DNA of 64,000 bases from Corbicula japonica (GCA_038501625.1 JAZAYU010000062.1:1798001-1862000); one strand, 5' to 3'. Positions 1 to 12,151 are shown, counted from the first letter of the stretch. Numbers and translations: made by a program. Notes: generated by a model not told the origin, from the letters alone.

Positions 1-96
1 AATCATGGCTGGTGCAGGTACATACTGACAAATGCTATGAAACAAAGTTGCAAGAAAAATCAGATCATAACATGAAATTATATCAGTGCATAAGTT

Positions 97-230
97 CATA
101 AAACTAAATCTGGAGATCCGTCTCAAATCTCAAGCATCTGATTGGCTGAAATGGCGACCAATCGCCATTTCAGCCAATCAGATCCTTGAGATTTGAGACT
201 GATCTCAAACTTAGTTTTATGATCTTGGGC
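97..230. repeat. Palindromic MITE, copy 1
   Basis: Two inverted arms of about 60 bases meet at the centre (around 160). The arm core is CTGATTGGCTGAAATGGCGA and its complement. Ends resemble ATAAAACT and AGTTTTAT. Five more copies of the same family lie at 2432, 2932, 4607, 44390 and 54682. No coding capacity. It lies beside the tafazzin exon at 252-367. Confidence 0.85.
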
Positions 231-251
231 CATGTTTCAACAAGAACCTAC

Positions 252-2356
252 ATGCCCGGCGCGAGGGTAGTAGGGCTTCCTGGTGGGGAACATATCGTCC
301 ATACCCAGATGCCAGAATGGTAAGACGATGGGGGATACTTTACTATCCGCAATCAAACGTCCGATACCTGAAGAAGATAAAAGCTGTTACCGACAGTGAA
401 TAACACCCCGCCACCTGACTTGCTACTGATTACCGACAGTGAATAAAACCCGCCACCTGACTCGATGCTGATTACCGACAGTTAATAACACCCCGCCACA
501 TGACTTGCTACTGATTACCGACAGTGAATAACACCCCGCCACCTGACTAGGTACTGATTACCGACAGTGAATAACACCCCGCCACCTGACTTGCTACTGA
601 TTACCGACAGTGAATAACACCCGCCACCTGACTTGGTACTGATTACCGACAGTGAATAACACCCCGCCACCTGACTTGCTACTGATTACCGACAGTGAAT
701 AACACACCGCCACCTGACTAGGTACTGATTACCGACAGTGAACAATAGCAAGATTGGCAAACGAGTCTATGGTAGAAGAGACTAACACGTTGTTCGTCTA
801 AATCTGCGATGGTTTTATCTTAAGCAGGCACTAAAAATAAGAAACCTTTGTCGTGGCATGATTCTCATCGCTACTCTTAGTTACTTTTTATAACGGTTTT
901 AAAAATTTATAATTTTTGTGTAACTAATTATTACATGTGTCAAGGGAGGCAACAGTGTGAACACTGTAAAATCATAAGCAAAATCTACATGAAGAGTTAT
1001 TTTTCCAGTACTATAAGATACATAATAAAGAATACAACCATATTCAAGATATTACAATGTAATATACCTATGGACCAAAGTCTCGTCCGGTATGGTTTTC
1101 CATATTTTTTAAACCCGTGAAGTTACGAGCTTGAAATTTTACTCACTTTATATCGCCTGTATTTTAATCCGGTTTTTGAGGGTTTTTTTTATTGTCGTTT
1201 GAATGCATTTTTCATATAAATGTCCCCTTTCATCGTCACCAAATTTAGGAATGTGCGATAAAAACAAAGCAATTATTCATTGATAACATAATATATATTG
1301 ACATTACATACCCCATTTAAGTCTCATATTTTCTTTGGTCATATTGACTTTTCCTTCTGGGTACAAGTGCACCCACTCCCCTACGCTCAGTCTGTCAACA
1401 CAAAAGTTCATCGTCTGCTGATAAACGCCGTCTCCTCTAACAACGGGCAGTACACGCCCTAATTGAAAGAAAACAGAACTTGCTTTTGTACGGTTACAAA
1501 CGTCCTTGGCACCTGGCAACCACCTGATGGTCATCCGCTTCGATAACTGTTTCCATGGTAACAAATCTGTAACAGAACGGAACAGGTATCAATTATTTTC
1601 ATTCAATTCATTCTTCAGTCATATCATTTCTAGAACCGTCTAAATTTTAATTAATTTTTTGTACGTTCGAATTGTGATCTGCGAACATGTACATTGTACT
1701 TTATATGATGAAGAAAGAATCTTGATGAAGGTCAGGGGATTACCGTTCTGTTTCGCCAAAATGACATGGTCACTGGTATTTTACAATTTTCTAATCAATG
1801 AATTTTTTGTTTCATAAAATGAGGTAACTTTTACATCTATCTATCATGTATCTAATCAAAATGGATAACTGAAAGTTTTACTTACATGAAATAAGGAAGT
1901 CATCTACCATGCTGTAGTGGTTGCTAATGGTGACTAAAGGTTTGTTTGGTGGTCGCTTAGCAACACATTTAAGAAACGCTTCTTTTTTATAGACTTTTGG
2001 CTTGTTGAAACATCCTGAAAACGACAAGCACCAACATTACAATAGCTTTTATTGGAAAAAAGACATCAAATAAATGAAATAATACGTATCGAATGAAGAT
2101 AAAGATAAGCACAATGGACACTGAAAAGTGATAAAAATGTTTATCAACGATATTTCTGGACAAAATATGCAAAAACAAGTTAGTTACAAGTTATTTAGAA
2201 ACTGTGTAATACAAAATGGATTCGTATCAAATTTAACTTACCGATAATAACTTTGCTACATACTGACACCAACAACAACACCGCGTTACTGGAGGCCCGC
2301 CAAAGTCTCGACTCTGTGAATGGTGTTGGTGTCAACCAAACATCCGACACAGGCAT
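252..2356 (-). CDS. TAFAZZIN: Tafazzin (cardiolipin remodelling transacylase), 5' part of gene
   Basis: Mitochondrial phospholipid-lysophospholipid transacylase that remodels cardiolipin. Four coding exons read in order on the minus strand: 2242-2356 (starts MPVSDVWL; ends in a hydrophobic stretch, VLLLVSVCSKVII), 1886-2014 (contains NHYSMVDD, the HX4D acyltransferase motif), 1312-1566 (GRVLPVVRGDGVYQ and YPEGKVNM, the substrate-binding and G-x-x-FPEG-type motifs) and 252-367 (GIGRLIAD, then PIVLPFWHLGMDDMFP). All donors are GT and acceptors AG, and the exon phases join without a shift. The start ATG lies 7 bases after a possible acceptor, so an upstream non-coding exon is likely. About 205 codons are present; the family is usually 260-290 residues, so the C-terminal exon or exons lie left of base 1. 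The first intron read leftward from 1312 holds the 43-bp tandem repeat. Identification rests on motif order and exon-by-exon match to the family; I could not align it. Confidence 0.9.
383..741. repeat. 43-bp tandem repeat, about 8 copies
   Basis: Unit begins ACCGACAGTGAATAACACCC and includes GCCACCTGACTTG and TACTGATT. Copies vary by a few substitutions (TTGCTACTG versus TAGGTACTG). It lies inside a tafazzin intron. The rest of that intron, to 1311, shows nothing I can identify. Confidence 0.9.
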
Positions 2357-2431
2357 CTCCGTCCTGAAAAATATTGTCTGTTGTTTCAAGATGAGTCAAC
2401 AACATTTAACTCTGCCTATTCACAGATCAGT

Positions 2432-2575
2432 GCCCAATGTTATAAACTGAGCATGGAAACCAGTCTCAAATATCAAGAATCTGATTGGCTGAAATGGCGA
2501 CCAGTCGCCATTTCAGCCAATCAGATGCTTGTGATTTGAGACTGGTTTCCATGCTCAGTTTTATAACCTTTAGCC
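2432..2575. repeat. Palindromic MITE, copy 2
   Basis: Same family as the copy at 97-230, with TTATAAACTGAGCATGG at the left end and its near-complement at the right. It sits just upstream of the first tafazzin coding exon. The stretch from here to 2931 has no other recognisable content. Confidence 0.85.
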
Positions 2576-2931
2576 CAGGGTGGAATGCTTCACTGTCTCA
2601 GATATGGTAAATATTCACTGCACTTCTATATAATGACTATAAATGACTGAACAAGAGCGAAGTTCGCGAATTTTGGACAAGTCAGTATATTTTAGGATCT
2701 TTTGAATGTTTTGAGCGAATTTTACTGCGTTATTAACGCTATTGCAACTCCAGCTTCAAATACGTATATTCACTCGTACGTCGACTATGAAAGAATACTA
2801 CATTAACATTTAATGTTTTTACAGGTCTTATACAGTTTATATGATAAATTTTGACATTTTAAAACACTTAAATAATTTCGTCCCGATACGTGAACAAGTA
2901 ACTTTAAATACTTTGTTACAGGATACGGGCT

Positions 2932-3072
2932 GAAGGTTATAAAGCTGAGTTTGGAAACCAGTCTCAAATCTCAAGCATATGATTGGCTGAAATGGCGACT
3001 GGTCGCCATTTCAGCCAATCAGATGCTTGAGATTTGAGACTGGTTTCCATGCTCAGTTTTATAACCTTGGGC
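2932..3072. repeat. Palindromic MITE, copy 3
   Basis: Near-perfect inverted repeat with the same core arms as the other copies. It lies 33 bases left of the mariner element. Confidence 0.85.
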
Positions 3073-3105
3073 ACAGATCTTACCTTTTATTAGTATGTTA
3101 GTATA

Positions 3106-4119
3106 CGAGGGTTGTATGATAAATTCGTGGACTTTTGTTATAGAAAGTACAAACAAACTCATTTCAAGATAATTTTTATATCGTCATAATTGTCAATTCA
3201 TCGCAAACAAAGTACAGAAAACCGCTAGTCAATACATATAATAGTTTACAAATAACAAGGGTAAATACAAAGGCTATCAACGTGCACCGGAGCACGCCGT
3301 TAACAAAAGACGCTCACAACGTCAAAAAAAATCTCATTAAATTTCACAGCCAAATACCATGTTGATATGAACTCCAAGAATTATGAATTCATTCCCTAGA
3401 GTATCCCCTCTTCCTAAAGCACTGTTCAAAGCATCACGGTATTTAAAGACATTTTCCGAAATTTCACGCAGAGTAAGGCGACGGTCGTCATCAAGCAACG
3501 CCGTAACTTTCTCTTTAATTGACGTTGAAATCTTCTTCGGTCTTCCGCTTCGGACATCATCTTCTAATCTTTCTCTACCCTTTCGATATCGATTGTGCCA
3601 TTTAAATACCAGAGATCTACAGCATGATGTATGTTTCGCTTCCCGAAGTGTTTCACGCGACTATGTCGGAGTAAAACCTAGATTCACGCAAAATTTAATA
3701 TTTGCACGGACTTCGTGGTCAGTTTTTGACGTCATGCTTTTTAGACACCTTATCTACAGTTTTTGCAATTGCTTTTTACATGTTTTATGTTTATAACAAA
3801 GAGCGCTGAAAATTAACGGAAATGATGTTCAGACGTCACATAAACATGTGACAGATTCCCGCGAAAATTGACATACGTATACATACTTTAATTGTTGCGT
3901 GTTTTCTGTATAAAACGTATAAAAACGGAGTGCTCCAGTAACCGTAACCATGGAACCGTTAAAGCTATTAAATCATAGATTGTGATGCAAATACTAGTCT
4001 TAATATATGATTTTAGGATTGCAGGCACATTAAATTATAACGTTTGCAAAATACATGTATCTACGACACATATTAAAGTTTTAGCAAACAAAGTCCACGA
4101 ATTTGTCATACAACCCTCG
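3106..4119 (-). mobile_element. Mariner-type transposon, internally deleted
   Basis: Inverted ends begin CGAGGGTTGTATGA and pair over about 30 bases with the right end (TCATACAACCCTCG). TA dinucleotides flank both sides (3104-3105 and 4120-4121), the target duplication expected for Tc1/mariner. Length is 1,014 bp, shorter than an intact ~1.3-kb mariner. The minus strand encodes only the N-terminal part of a transposase. Confidence 0.9.
3337..3735 (-). pseudogene. Mariner transposase remnant (DNA-binding part only)
   Basis: The frame runs from an ATG at 3735. An in-frame TAG follows 24 codons in (after NLGFTPT). Beyond it come the helix-turn-helix signatures of mariner transposases: VFKWHNRYRKGRE, DDVRSGRPKK and DDRRLTLREI. 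The catalytic DD(E/D) domain is missing: the frame runs into unrelated residues and stops. It cannot make an active transposase. Confidence 0.85.
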
Positions 4120-4121
4120 TA

Positions 4122-6280
4122 TATAACATAAGTATGTTATGATTTGTTTAGTGAGATACCGGCTGCATTGATCGATGGAGGTGGCTCAGAGACGCTGGTG
4201 TACATATTCCTCATACACTAGTGTCGCCACTCGCCTGCTTTCTGTCTGACAACATGTCACCATCTTACCAAATTCATAACAATGTATAAATTCGCTCAAC
4301 AGTGCTGTGTCAAATATAGATGCATTAATGTTAAACAATTATCCCATATCTCATTAAAGAAATCGTGGTAGTTTACTTAAATCGAGTTCTTAAAACAAAT
4401 ACATGTTCATGGTTCCTGAATACAATCATAAGTGTAACACAAGTGATTACCTGAATGATAGTATTATCTATATCCAAACAAAAAAAAACAACAAATTAAC
4501 ACACATCTGTTTTATTGTGATTGTTGAGATAAGTTATTTTTAATCGTGGTTGAGGACTTGCCAGTTGCTCCGGGCGGATCGATTTGGATACTTCCGCGTG
4601 TCAATGGCTGAAGGTTATAAAACTGAGTTTAGAAACCAGTCTCAAATCTCAAGCATCTGATTGGCTGAAATGGCGACTGGTCGCCATTTCAGCCAATCAG
4701 ATGCTTGAGATTTGAGACTGGTTTCCATGCTCAGTGTTATAACCTTGGGCAAATGTTACATGACATTAAGGTTCTGACTATCCCAAGGTAGGAGTAATAT
4801 GTGATAACAGATACAACAACTGCTGCTACTGCTACTGCTACTGCTGTTGCTACTACTGCTCTATTTGTTGCTACTGCTCTTTAGAAGTCTTTTTTTCAAA
4901 AACAGAACGAACATGAATTAACATGCATTGAGAATAGACTCTGTATATATATATTAAATAGGCAGAAATGTTTAAAACAAAACTACAACATGAACAAATA
5001 CAACACTTGTCCAATACGTAATTATTGAATAGTATATCTCCACTTGCCTATTAATCAAAGACAAAGGATAGAACTTATTTTTATGCTGTCCTTAACTGGA
5101 TCTAACACACTTAGCTGACTAGTAACGCATCCCACTCTGCCCCCCCCCCCCCCCCCCCCTCTTGCTACGTCTATGTTTATCAAACCAAACAAAAACAAAA
5201 ATGACCTAATAAATTTAGTTTTTTCTGAATTGCCTTATCGAAAAAACAACTGGAAGAAATTTACCGTATAATCTTATTTGTTTTATATGAACATGATAAA
5301 CATGATAGTGTTTTCTCATTCTTACACAATAAACTTGACATTTGGCCCTAATGTCGAGGTCAACAGGTCAATAATAATATAAAATTTTTAAAACTCACCC
5401 GATTTACACGTCCTATTATCTGAGGTTTAATTCGCCGTCGGTGATAAAGATTTTCCACATAAGATGAATCATGATCGTCGAAACTTGTTCGTGCATATAG
5501 CGTCGGCATTCCTATGCCGACATTTTTTAACCTTGTTTATTTATCCGAAAAACTTTCATCCGATTTGTTTGTCACTTTTTAGTAGTGTAATAAATTGTAA
5601 CATTTATATCCTAAATCCTAGCACTATAGTTTAGGCTAGACATACATTATCTTGTTGCTAGATGCTGTCCATACGGAAATCGACTGCCGGCCATCATCAG
5701 TTACCAGGGGCGGAGCAGTGCTGCCAGGAAGGGGCGCATTTGAAAGCTTACCGGTAAATGGCGTGTATCGCACAGTGATCTGTTCACACAGAGAGTGTAC
5801 ATAGTGCCGGGTAAACATATTTTTGTTGGTTGTGACTAAAAGATATCGGCAACTTTCGTTGACGGTTAGTGGACTGAGGGATTAGGCAATGACAGCAAGA
5901 CGAAAACAGCTGTTACTGTAGGGCTGTTTGCTGAAGTCTGGCTGCTTCATGTCCTAAATAGATTCTGTTTTACAAGTGAAGGTAAATTTCAAGCAAGTAA
6001 AACCCATTGTCACATTTATTAAGAAAATTTTTAACAGGAATTAGCGTTATGTTAAGTTGATAATTTGTAAACAATGATGGTGAAGATATAGGCCTAATTT
6101 TAACTGCATTTATACACGCAATTAAATAGGCCTGATAAAACATGCCTAGCGTATGATAGCTTTATGTAGTGTTATCAGAATAGTTCCGCGTGGAAAAACG
6201 TGAACAATTATACAAAATAAATTAAATAGGCTGTACAATTCCCTATAAGGGTTTTTAAAATTCTAAATACTGACCCTAAA
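4122..6280. other. Intergenic stretch with simple repeats
   Basis: Apart from the MITE at 4607-4750 it holds a degenerate CTG/CTA trinucleotide run near 4818-4882 and an 18-20 base C run near 5142-5159. No supported gene or RNA. Short open frames here have no recognisable content. Confidence 0.6.
4607..4750. repeat. Palindromic MITE, copy 4
   Basis: Very close to copy 3: same ends (GGTTATAAAACTGAG and complement) and same centre, TGGCGACTGGTCGCCA. Confidence 0.85.
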
Positions 6281-6364
6281 ATGTCTGCCGTAAAAGTCTG
6301 ATGCTCTACGGACTGAGATAGCCAGGAACCTATGCGCAGGGCTACTGTGCCGATAAGTACTGGT
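6281..6364 (-). pseudogene. Degenerate tRNA-Lys remnant of the array
   Basis: TAAAAGTCTGATGCTCTACGGACTGAG, followed by a decayed GGGCACG.. and CCGATAAGT, matches the 5' half of the tRNA-Lys gene and its flank in the 859-bp unit, with several substitutions. It is the leftmost trace of the array and ends where a LINE fragment begins. Confidence 0.6.
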
Positions 6365-6693
6365 TGACTTTATGTTGTGATACGAGAGATATAGAAGACG
6401 AATTTCATTTTGTATGTATCTGTCCATGTTTTGATCTTATTAGAAGGAAATGTATAAAAAGATTCTGTTATATTCATCCGTCTGCGATAAAATTCATTGA
6501 ATTGTTAAATACACATTATAAACAACAACTCATAACATTATCTTTATTTGTGAACCTAAAGCATTGTGTTTAAGACGGAAAATTTTATTTTCGAATTGTA
6601 ATAATGTTTGTTCATATATTGTTTTTGTCGTTAACAAGATGATGTACATTGTACAAGTCTAAATAAAATTTCTTTTCTGTTCTGTTCTGTTAG
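6365..6693 (+). mobile_element. 3' end of a non-LTR retrotransposon (LINE)
   Basis: A short frame (to 6573) reads CCDTRDIEDEFHFVCICPCF, the C-terminal cysteine-rich motif of CR1/Jockey-like LINE polyproteins. A short 3' UTR and a TTCTG-repeat tail (about 6672-6690) follow. It is truncated on the 5' side and inserted in the decayed left edge of the tRNA array. Confidence 0.7.
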
Positions 6694-7118
6694 CCACAAT
6701 CGATTCCCGTAAAATGGAAAGTGATTACCGCCAACATTGGTTATGTAGCACGTGAGGGAAAACTCAACATACTATCGATTAATGTTATGCCCTATGTTAT
6801 ACCCTATTTACTGGTAAGTTACGTCACCTTTTTCATATAAAGGTACATTGTCACCTTTACACAGATCTGTCTCCATCGTGAGGCGTTTGTGAAAAAGGGA
6901 AAAATAATTGCGCCCAATGGGGGACTCGAACCCCCGACCCTCAGATGTCTGAGTGAAATCAGCCTTAAAAGTCTGATGCTCTACCGACTGAGCTAACCGG
7001 GCACGTATGGGCATTACTAATAAACCGATAAGTGCTTTTTGACCTTTTACCTGCTGACTAATTACTGTCAGCCACAATCGATTCCCGTAAAATAGAAAGT
7101 GATTACCGCCATGATCAA
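6694..7118 (-). repeat. tRNA array, fragment 1
   Basis: Half a unit, diverged from the consensus (for example the duplicated CCCTATGTTATACCCTAT). It carries one tRNA-Lys and is cut on the right by the LINE at 7119. Confidence 0.85.
6911..7002 (-). tRNA. tRNA-Lys(UUU) with a 19-nt intron
   Basis: Cloverleaf: acceptor GCCCGGT/ATTGGGC with discriminator G, D arm GCTC..GAGC, anticodon stem TCAGA/TCTGA around CTTTTAA (anticodon TTT), T arm GGGGG-TTCGAGT-CCCCC. A 19-base intron lies after position 37, the canonical site. Removing it leaves 73 bases. Internal A and B boxes are intact and a T5 run follows 3' on the minus strand, as expected for RNA polymerase III. This copy has an intron substitution (GATTTCACTC instead of GAATTCACTC). 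The later copies follow this model unless stated. Confidence 0.92.
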
Positions 7119-7119
7119 A

Positions 7120-8295
7120 TTACACATTACCCTTCTGAAGGTGGCAGAGGACTGGAAACAAGCTCTAGACGATAATTTTTATTTGGCTGCTGTGCTCATG
7201 GACCTTTCAAAGGCCTTTGACTGCCTACCACACGATTTGCTTTTGCTGAAATGTAGGCACTATGGTCTATCCGAATCCTCTGTCACCTTAATCCAGAGTT
7301 ACCTCTCCTGTAGAAAACAATGTGTAAAATTAGGGGATAAATATAGCACTTTTCAGCATATTGTAAAGGGTGTCCCGCAAGGTTCTATACTAGGTCCTCT
7401 TCTCTTTAACATCTTCATAAATGATATTTTTTCTTTTGTTCACAGAAGCTCTTTATATAATTATGCTGATGATAATACTCTTTCATACCAAAGCAAATGC
7501 CCAAAGGACCTAGTACATACCCTTGAACAGGACTCCTTATGTCTCATAAATTGGTTTAAACTTAATCATATGAAAGCTAATCCAGATAAGTTTCAAGCTA
7601 TTGCTCTAGGTCGTAGAACTAAAGATCTTAATATTTCTTTTAATCTGGGTAGCTGCTCTATTCAATGTGATCCTGAAGTTAAATTGTTAGGTGTAACTTT
7701 CGACTTTATGATGAATTTCAATACTCACATATCAAATATTTGTAAAAAAGCAGCATGTCAACTTAATGTTATGAAAAGGATAGGTAGAAATATAAACAAG
7801 TTGGGTAGACTCACTATGTATTACTCCTTTGTAATGTCAAACTTAAATTATTGCCCTTTGACATGGCACTTTACAAGCGAGACAAATGTTAAAAAGATAG
7901 AGAAGATCCATGAACGCGCATTAAGATTTATTTATGAGGATTATCAAAGCCCTTATGATATTTTATTGGAAAAGTCTGGACTACCATCTCTAAAAACCCG
8001 GAGGATGAGAACAGTTGCCCTGGAGGCTTTTAAACTTTTAAATAAAATGGGACCAACTTATCTCCATGATCTATTACAATACAAGAATTCTACTTACAAT
8101 TTTAGGTACAGAAACTTAGTAGAACTACCTACACCTAGAACAGAACGGTACGGTAAGAGCTCGTTCAGGTATTCCGCGGCCAGACTATGGAACTCCTTGC
8201 CAGCTGAATTCAGGGAATGCACTTCCTATAGTCAATTTAGCTCCCTTATAAAAAGCTGGGATGGCCCTGAGTGCAAATGTTCAGCATGTGGTTGA
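7120..8295 (+). pseudogene. LINE reverse transcriptase, N-terminally truncated
   Basis: About 390 codons open to a TGA at 8293-8295. Reverse-transcriptase motifs are visible: LMDLSKAFD (motif A, catalytic Asp), GVPQGSILGPLLF (motif B) and YADD (motif C, catalytic Asp pair, about residue 122 counting from 7099). The C-terminal thumb and connection region follow, with FRYSAARLWNSLP near the end. The endonuclease domain and the N-terminal part of the RT are missing, so it is a dead-on-arrival copy although the remaining frame has no stop. The ATG-started frame begins in array sequence at 7099. The clade is CR1/Jockey-like by general appearance; the exact clade is uncertain. Confidence 0.85.
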
Positions 8296-8861
8296 CAGGG
8301 GGCACCATCAGTCTGGTTGCGGGGTACTCTGCTTGCTAGTTAGCTTATCCTGCTTTATGCCAGTTTATGCTTGTTCTGCTTAGCCTTAGAATCTTAGTTG
8401 AGCTTTATTAATTTGTCTCCTGTATGCTTGTTACATGTAGTTACTACCTATGTACATGTATGTCCATTGCTTTTAAATCTTGTTTTATGTGCTTATTTTA
8501 AATGTGTGCTTTACTTAAAAATATACGCTCTGACATTGATATTATTGTTTTGATGTGAAGTCTTATATTTAGGTAAGTTTTAAATCAACATATTGAATCT
8601 TAGTTAATCGATTTTTAAAGAGGAAGTTATCTTACATTTTTGAGTGTAATTATATCGGTCAGTTCAGGCTGTGTCTTTAGCTGACTGTAATTATATCATG
8701 TACTGATAGAAATCTACCTATCTATCTTAATTAATGATTAATCTTACATTTTTGTGTGTAATTATATCGGTCAGTTCAGGCTGTGTCTTTAGCTGACTGT
8801 AATTATATCATGTACTGATAGAAATCTATCTATCTATCTTAATTAATGTTTTGAATCTTAG

Positions 8862-9421
8862 GCCCCAGTTACACAGACGGTCGGTGCCCAATCGGTTATT
8901 TTATTTTAAGTTGCTCGCTGATTTGATCGGTTGTCATGCGTTATTTTATTTCTGTTTTCCTGTGTAACCAGCCATCGGTGATTCACAAGTGTTCATCGGT
9001 TAAACAGATATTTCATGGGTTGCTGGTAAACATTAATTCTCATCTTTTTTTCTATCGGTGGTAAGTATTAGTTGATCGGTTGCTTATCGGTGGCCCATCG
9101 GATATATCGGTTGTAGACAGGTTGTCGATCGGTGTTGTCGGTTTTATACAGGATGTCGATCGGTGATGATCGGTTGTAGACAAGTTGTCAATCGGTTATT
9201 TGTAAAAATTTTTCACCGATCGAGAATTTTAAACATGTCTAAAAATCCCGATCGGTTATTTTTCACCGACGAAACTCATCTTTCCCCAGCAGCAAATGAT
9301 AGGTGGCAAACAGGCGACCAATAGTTGATATCGGTGGTCAATCCGTTGTCATCGGTTCACTCATTAATTTGGCTAAAAAAACTACCGATCGACCACCGAT
9401 GGCTCTGTGTAACTGGGGTTT
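8862..9421. mobile_element. Non-autonomous inverted-repeat DNA element inside the LINE 3' UTR
   Basis: Ends read GGCCCCAGTTACACAGA and, inverted at the right, TCTGTGTAACTGGGG. TTA lies next to both ends (possible TTA target duplication, as in PIF/Harbinger elements; family not certain). The interior is crowded with short repeats of ATCGGT/ACCGAT. No coding capacity. Confidence 0.75.
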
Positions 9422-9995
9422 AAGCTAATATTAATTAAAGTTATGTAATAAAACTTAATAACTTTTACCTTCTTACTACCTATATGCAATTTTAATCTAA
9501 TGCTCATATCTATGTACTTTTTAGGATTTTATGTTTTAAGGCATTTAATTTGTATTCAGTCTTATAACCCAATTTAATTGTTCATAAGTTGTTGCACATG
9601 TTGTATGTATGTTATACTGTCTATGCTGTTATCTGTGCTTGTCTTATTTATTTATGTTAAGTCGGTTTTAAAAGCTCTACAGAGCTTGTGTTTTAATATG
9701 TGTATTTGTACATTTGTATGTTACACATATTTGTTATATGCATCCGACTTTCAAAATAAATATTACTTACTTACTTACTTACTTACTACCAACCAATTTT
9801 CGATTGTTGATATTGTGCTTATCGAGCCTAAAAGTAACCTCCTCATCAGAATTTCTTGTTTAAACCGCGACATCTGATAAATGGCTGAATGATGATTGAA
9901 CACAATTTTACACGTTAAAATGATTTTTATTCTCCTCGGTAAAATTCACCATTTGAGAATTGTTTCACTCGTGTTTTCTACGCCAAAACACTGCA

Positions 9996-10068
9996 AGGCT
10001 CCAGAGGGGATCGAACCCTCGACCTCCTGTTTACTAGACAGGCGCTCTTGCCACTGAGCTATGGAGCC
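9996..10068 (-). tRNA. tRNA-Thr(AGU)
   Basis: Cloverleaf: acceptor GGCTCCA/TGGAGCC with discriminator T, D arm GCTC..GAGC, anticodon stem CCTGT/ACAGG around CTAGTAA (anticodon AGT, read as IGU), T arm GAGGG-TTCGATC-CCCTC. 73 bases, no intron. A TTTT run lies just 3' on the minus strand. This copy has a D-loop T-to-A change (GGCAAGAGC). Later copies follow this model unless stated. Confidence 0.9.
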
Positions 10069-10433
10069 CTTTTTGCTGTCGTGAAAGATTATTTCAATTT
10101 TTCTACTTTTTCAAAAGCACGTTCGCAATCGATACAAATACTTAAAAGTTTTCTTGTTTCGGTAATAGTTTTCTTTAAATAATCGAATGCCAGATATAAA
10201 TAGTATCGTTAGTCTACCGGCCTTTGCGAATCCCAAACTGTTTTGTCGTAAACAGGTTTTCATTTTACCCCGTTATGTAGCACTTGAGGGAAAACTCAAC
10301 ATACTATCGATTAATGTTATGCCCTATAATTTACTGGTAAGTTACGTCACCTTTTTTATATAAAGGTACAGTGTCACCTTTACACAGATCTGTCTCCATC
10401 GTGAGGCTTTTGTGAAAAAGGGAAAAATAATTG

Positions 10434-10525
10434 CGCCCAATGGGGGACTCGAACCCCCGACCCTCAGATGTCTGAGTGGATTCAGCCTTAAAAGTCTGAT
10501 GCTCTACCGACTGAGCTAACCGGGC
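10434..10525 (-). tRNA. tRNA-Lys(UUU), intron-containing
   Basis: Mature sequence as consensus; one intron base differs (GAATCCACTC). Confidence 0.92.
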
Positions 10526-10854
10526 ACGTATGGGCATTACCAATAAACCGATAAGTGCTTTTTGACCTTTTAGCTGCTGACGAATTACTGTCAGCCACAA
10601 TCGATTCCCGTAAAATGGAAAGTGATTACCGCCGACATTGGCCATGATCAACCAATTTTCGATTGTTGATATTGTGCTTATCGAGCCTAAATGTAACCTC
10701 CTCATCAGAATTTCTTGTTTAAACCGAGACATCTGATAAATGGCTGAATGATGATTAAACACAATTTTACACGTTAAAATGATTTTTATTCTCCTCGGTA
10801 AAATTCACCATTTGAGAATTGTTTCACTCGTGTTTTCTACGCCAAAACACTGCA

Positions 10855-10927
10855 AGGCTCCAGAGGGGATCGAACCCTCGACCTCCTGTTTACTAGACAG
10901 GCGCTCTAGCCACTGAGCTATGGAGCC
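10855..10927 (-). tRNA. tRNA-Thr(AGU)
   Basis: Consensus copy. Confidence 0.93.
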
Positions 10928-11292
10928 CTTTTTGCTGTCGTGAAAGATTATTTCAATTTTTCTACTTTTTCAAAAGCACGTTCGCAATCGATACAAATAC
11001 ATAATAGTTTTCTTGTTTCGGTAATAGTTTTCTTTAAATAATCGAATGCCAGATATAAATAGTATCGTTAGTCTACCGGCCTTCGCGAATCCCAAACTGT
11101 TTTGTCGTAAACAGGTTTTCATTTTATCCCGTTATGTAGCACTTGAGGGAAAACTCAACATACTATCGATTAATGTTATGCCCTATAATTTACTGGTAAA
11201 TTACGTCACCTTTTTTATATATAGGTACAGTGTCACCTTTACACAGATCTGTCTCCATCGTGAGGCATTTGTGAAAAAGAGAAAAATAATTG

Positions 11293-11384
11293 CGCCCAAT
11301 GGGGGACTCGAACCCCCGACCCTCAGATGTCTGAGTGAATTCAGCCTTAAAAGTCTGATGCTCTACCGACTGAGCTAACCGGGC
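11293..11384 (-). tRNA. tRNA-Lys(UUU), intron-containing
   Basis: Consensus gene. The 3' flank has TTTTTCTC in place of TTTTTCCC, shared with the next copy. Confidence 0.93.
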
Positions 11385-11713
11385 ACGTATGGGCATTACC
11401 AATAAACCGATAAGTGTTTTTTGACCTTTTAGCTGCTGACGAATTACTGTCAGCCACAATCGATTCCCGTAAAATGGAAAGTGATTACCGCCGACATTGG
11501 CCATGATCAACCAATTTTCGATTGTTGATATTGTGCTTATCGAGCCTAAATGTAACCTCCTTATCAGAATTTCTTGTTTAAACCGAGACATCTGATAAAT
11601 GGCTGAATGATGATTAAACACAATTTTACACGTTAAAATGATTTTTATTCTCCTCGGTAAAATTCACCATTTGAGAATTGTTTCACTCGTGTTTTCTACG
11701 CCAAAACACTGCA

Positions 11714-11786
11714 AGGCTCCAGAGGGGATCGAACCCTCGACCTCCTGTTTACTAGACAGGCGCTCTAGCCACTGAGCTATGGAGCC
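11714..11786 (-). tRNA. tRNA-Thr(AGU)
   Basis: Consensus copy. Confidence 0.93.
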
Positions 11787-12151
11787 CTTTTTGCTGTCGT
11801 GAAAGATTATTTCAATTTTTCTACTTTTTCAAAAGCACGTTCGCAATCGATACAAATACATAATAGTTTTCTTGTTTCGGTAATAGTTTTCTTTAAATAA
11901 TCGAATGCCAGATATAAATAGTATCGTTAGTCTACCGGCCTTCGCGAATCCCAAAATGTTTTGTCGTAAACAGGTTTTCATTTTATCCCGTTACGTAGCA
12001 CTTGAGGGAAAACTCAACATACTATCGATTAATGTTATGCCCTATAATTTACTGGTAAGTTACGTCACCTTTTTTATATATAGGTACAGTGTCACCTTTA
12101 CACAGATCTGTCTCCATCGTGAGGCATTTGTGAAAAAGAGAAAAATAATTG

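Larger units (their letters stand above)
7119..9790 (+). mobile_element. 5'-truncated LINE inserted in the tRNA array
   Basis: Breaks a unit between ATGATCAA (7111-7118) and AACCAATTTTCG (9791 on), which are adjacent in intact units. It holds reverse-transcriptase coding, a long 3' UTR and a TTAC-repeat tail (about 9766-9787). The 3' UTR has a ~105-bp direct duplication (8632-8735 and 8742-8848) and an embedded inverted-repeat element (8862-9421). No clear target duplication. Confidence 0.85.

Noticed and set aside
383..741. CRISPR-like array of short repeats
   Set aside because: The repeats are contiguous 43-bp units without unique spacers, in a eukaryotic intron.
3383..3796. 137-codon plus-strand frame
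   Set aside because: Antisense of the mariner transposase remnant, which is the frame with family motifs.
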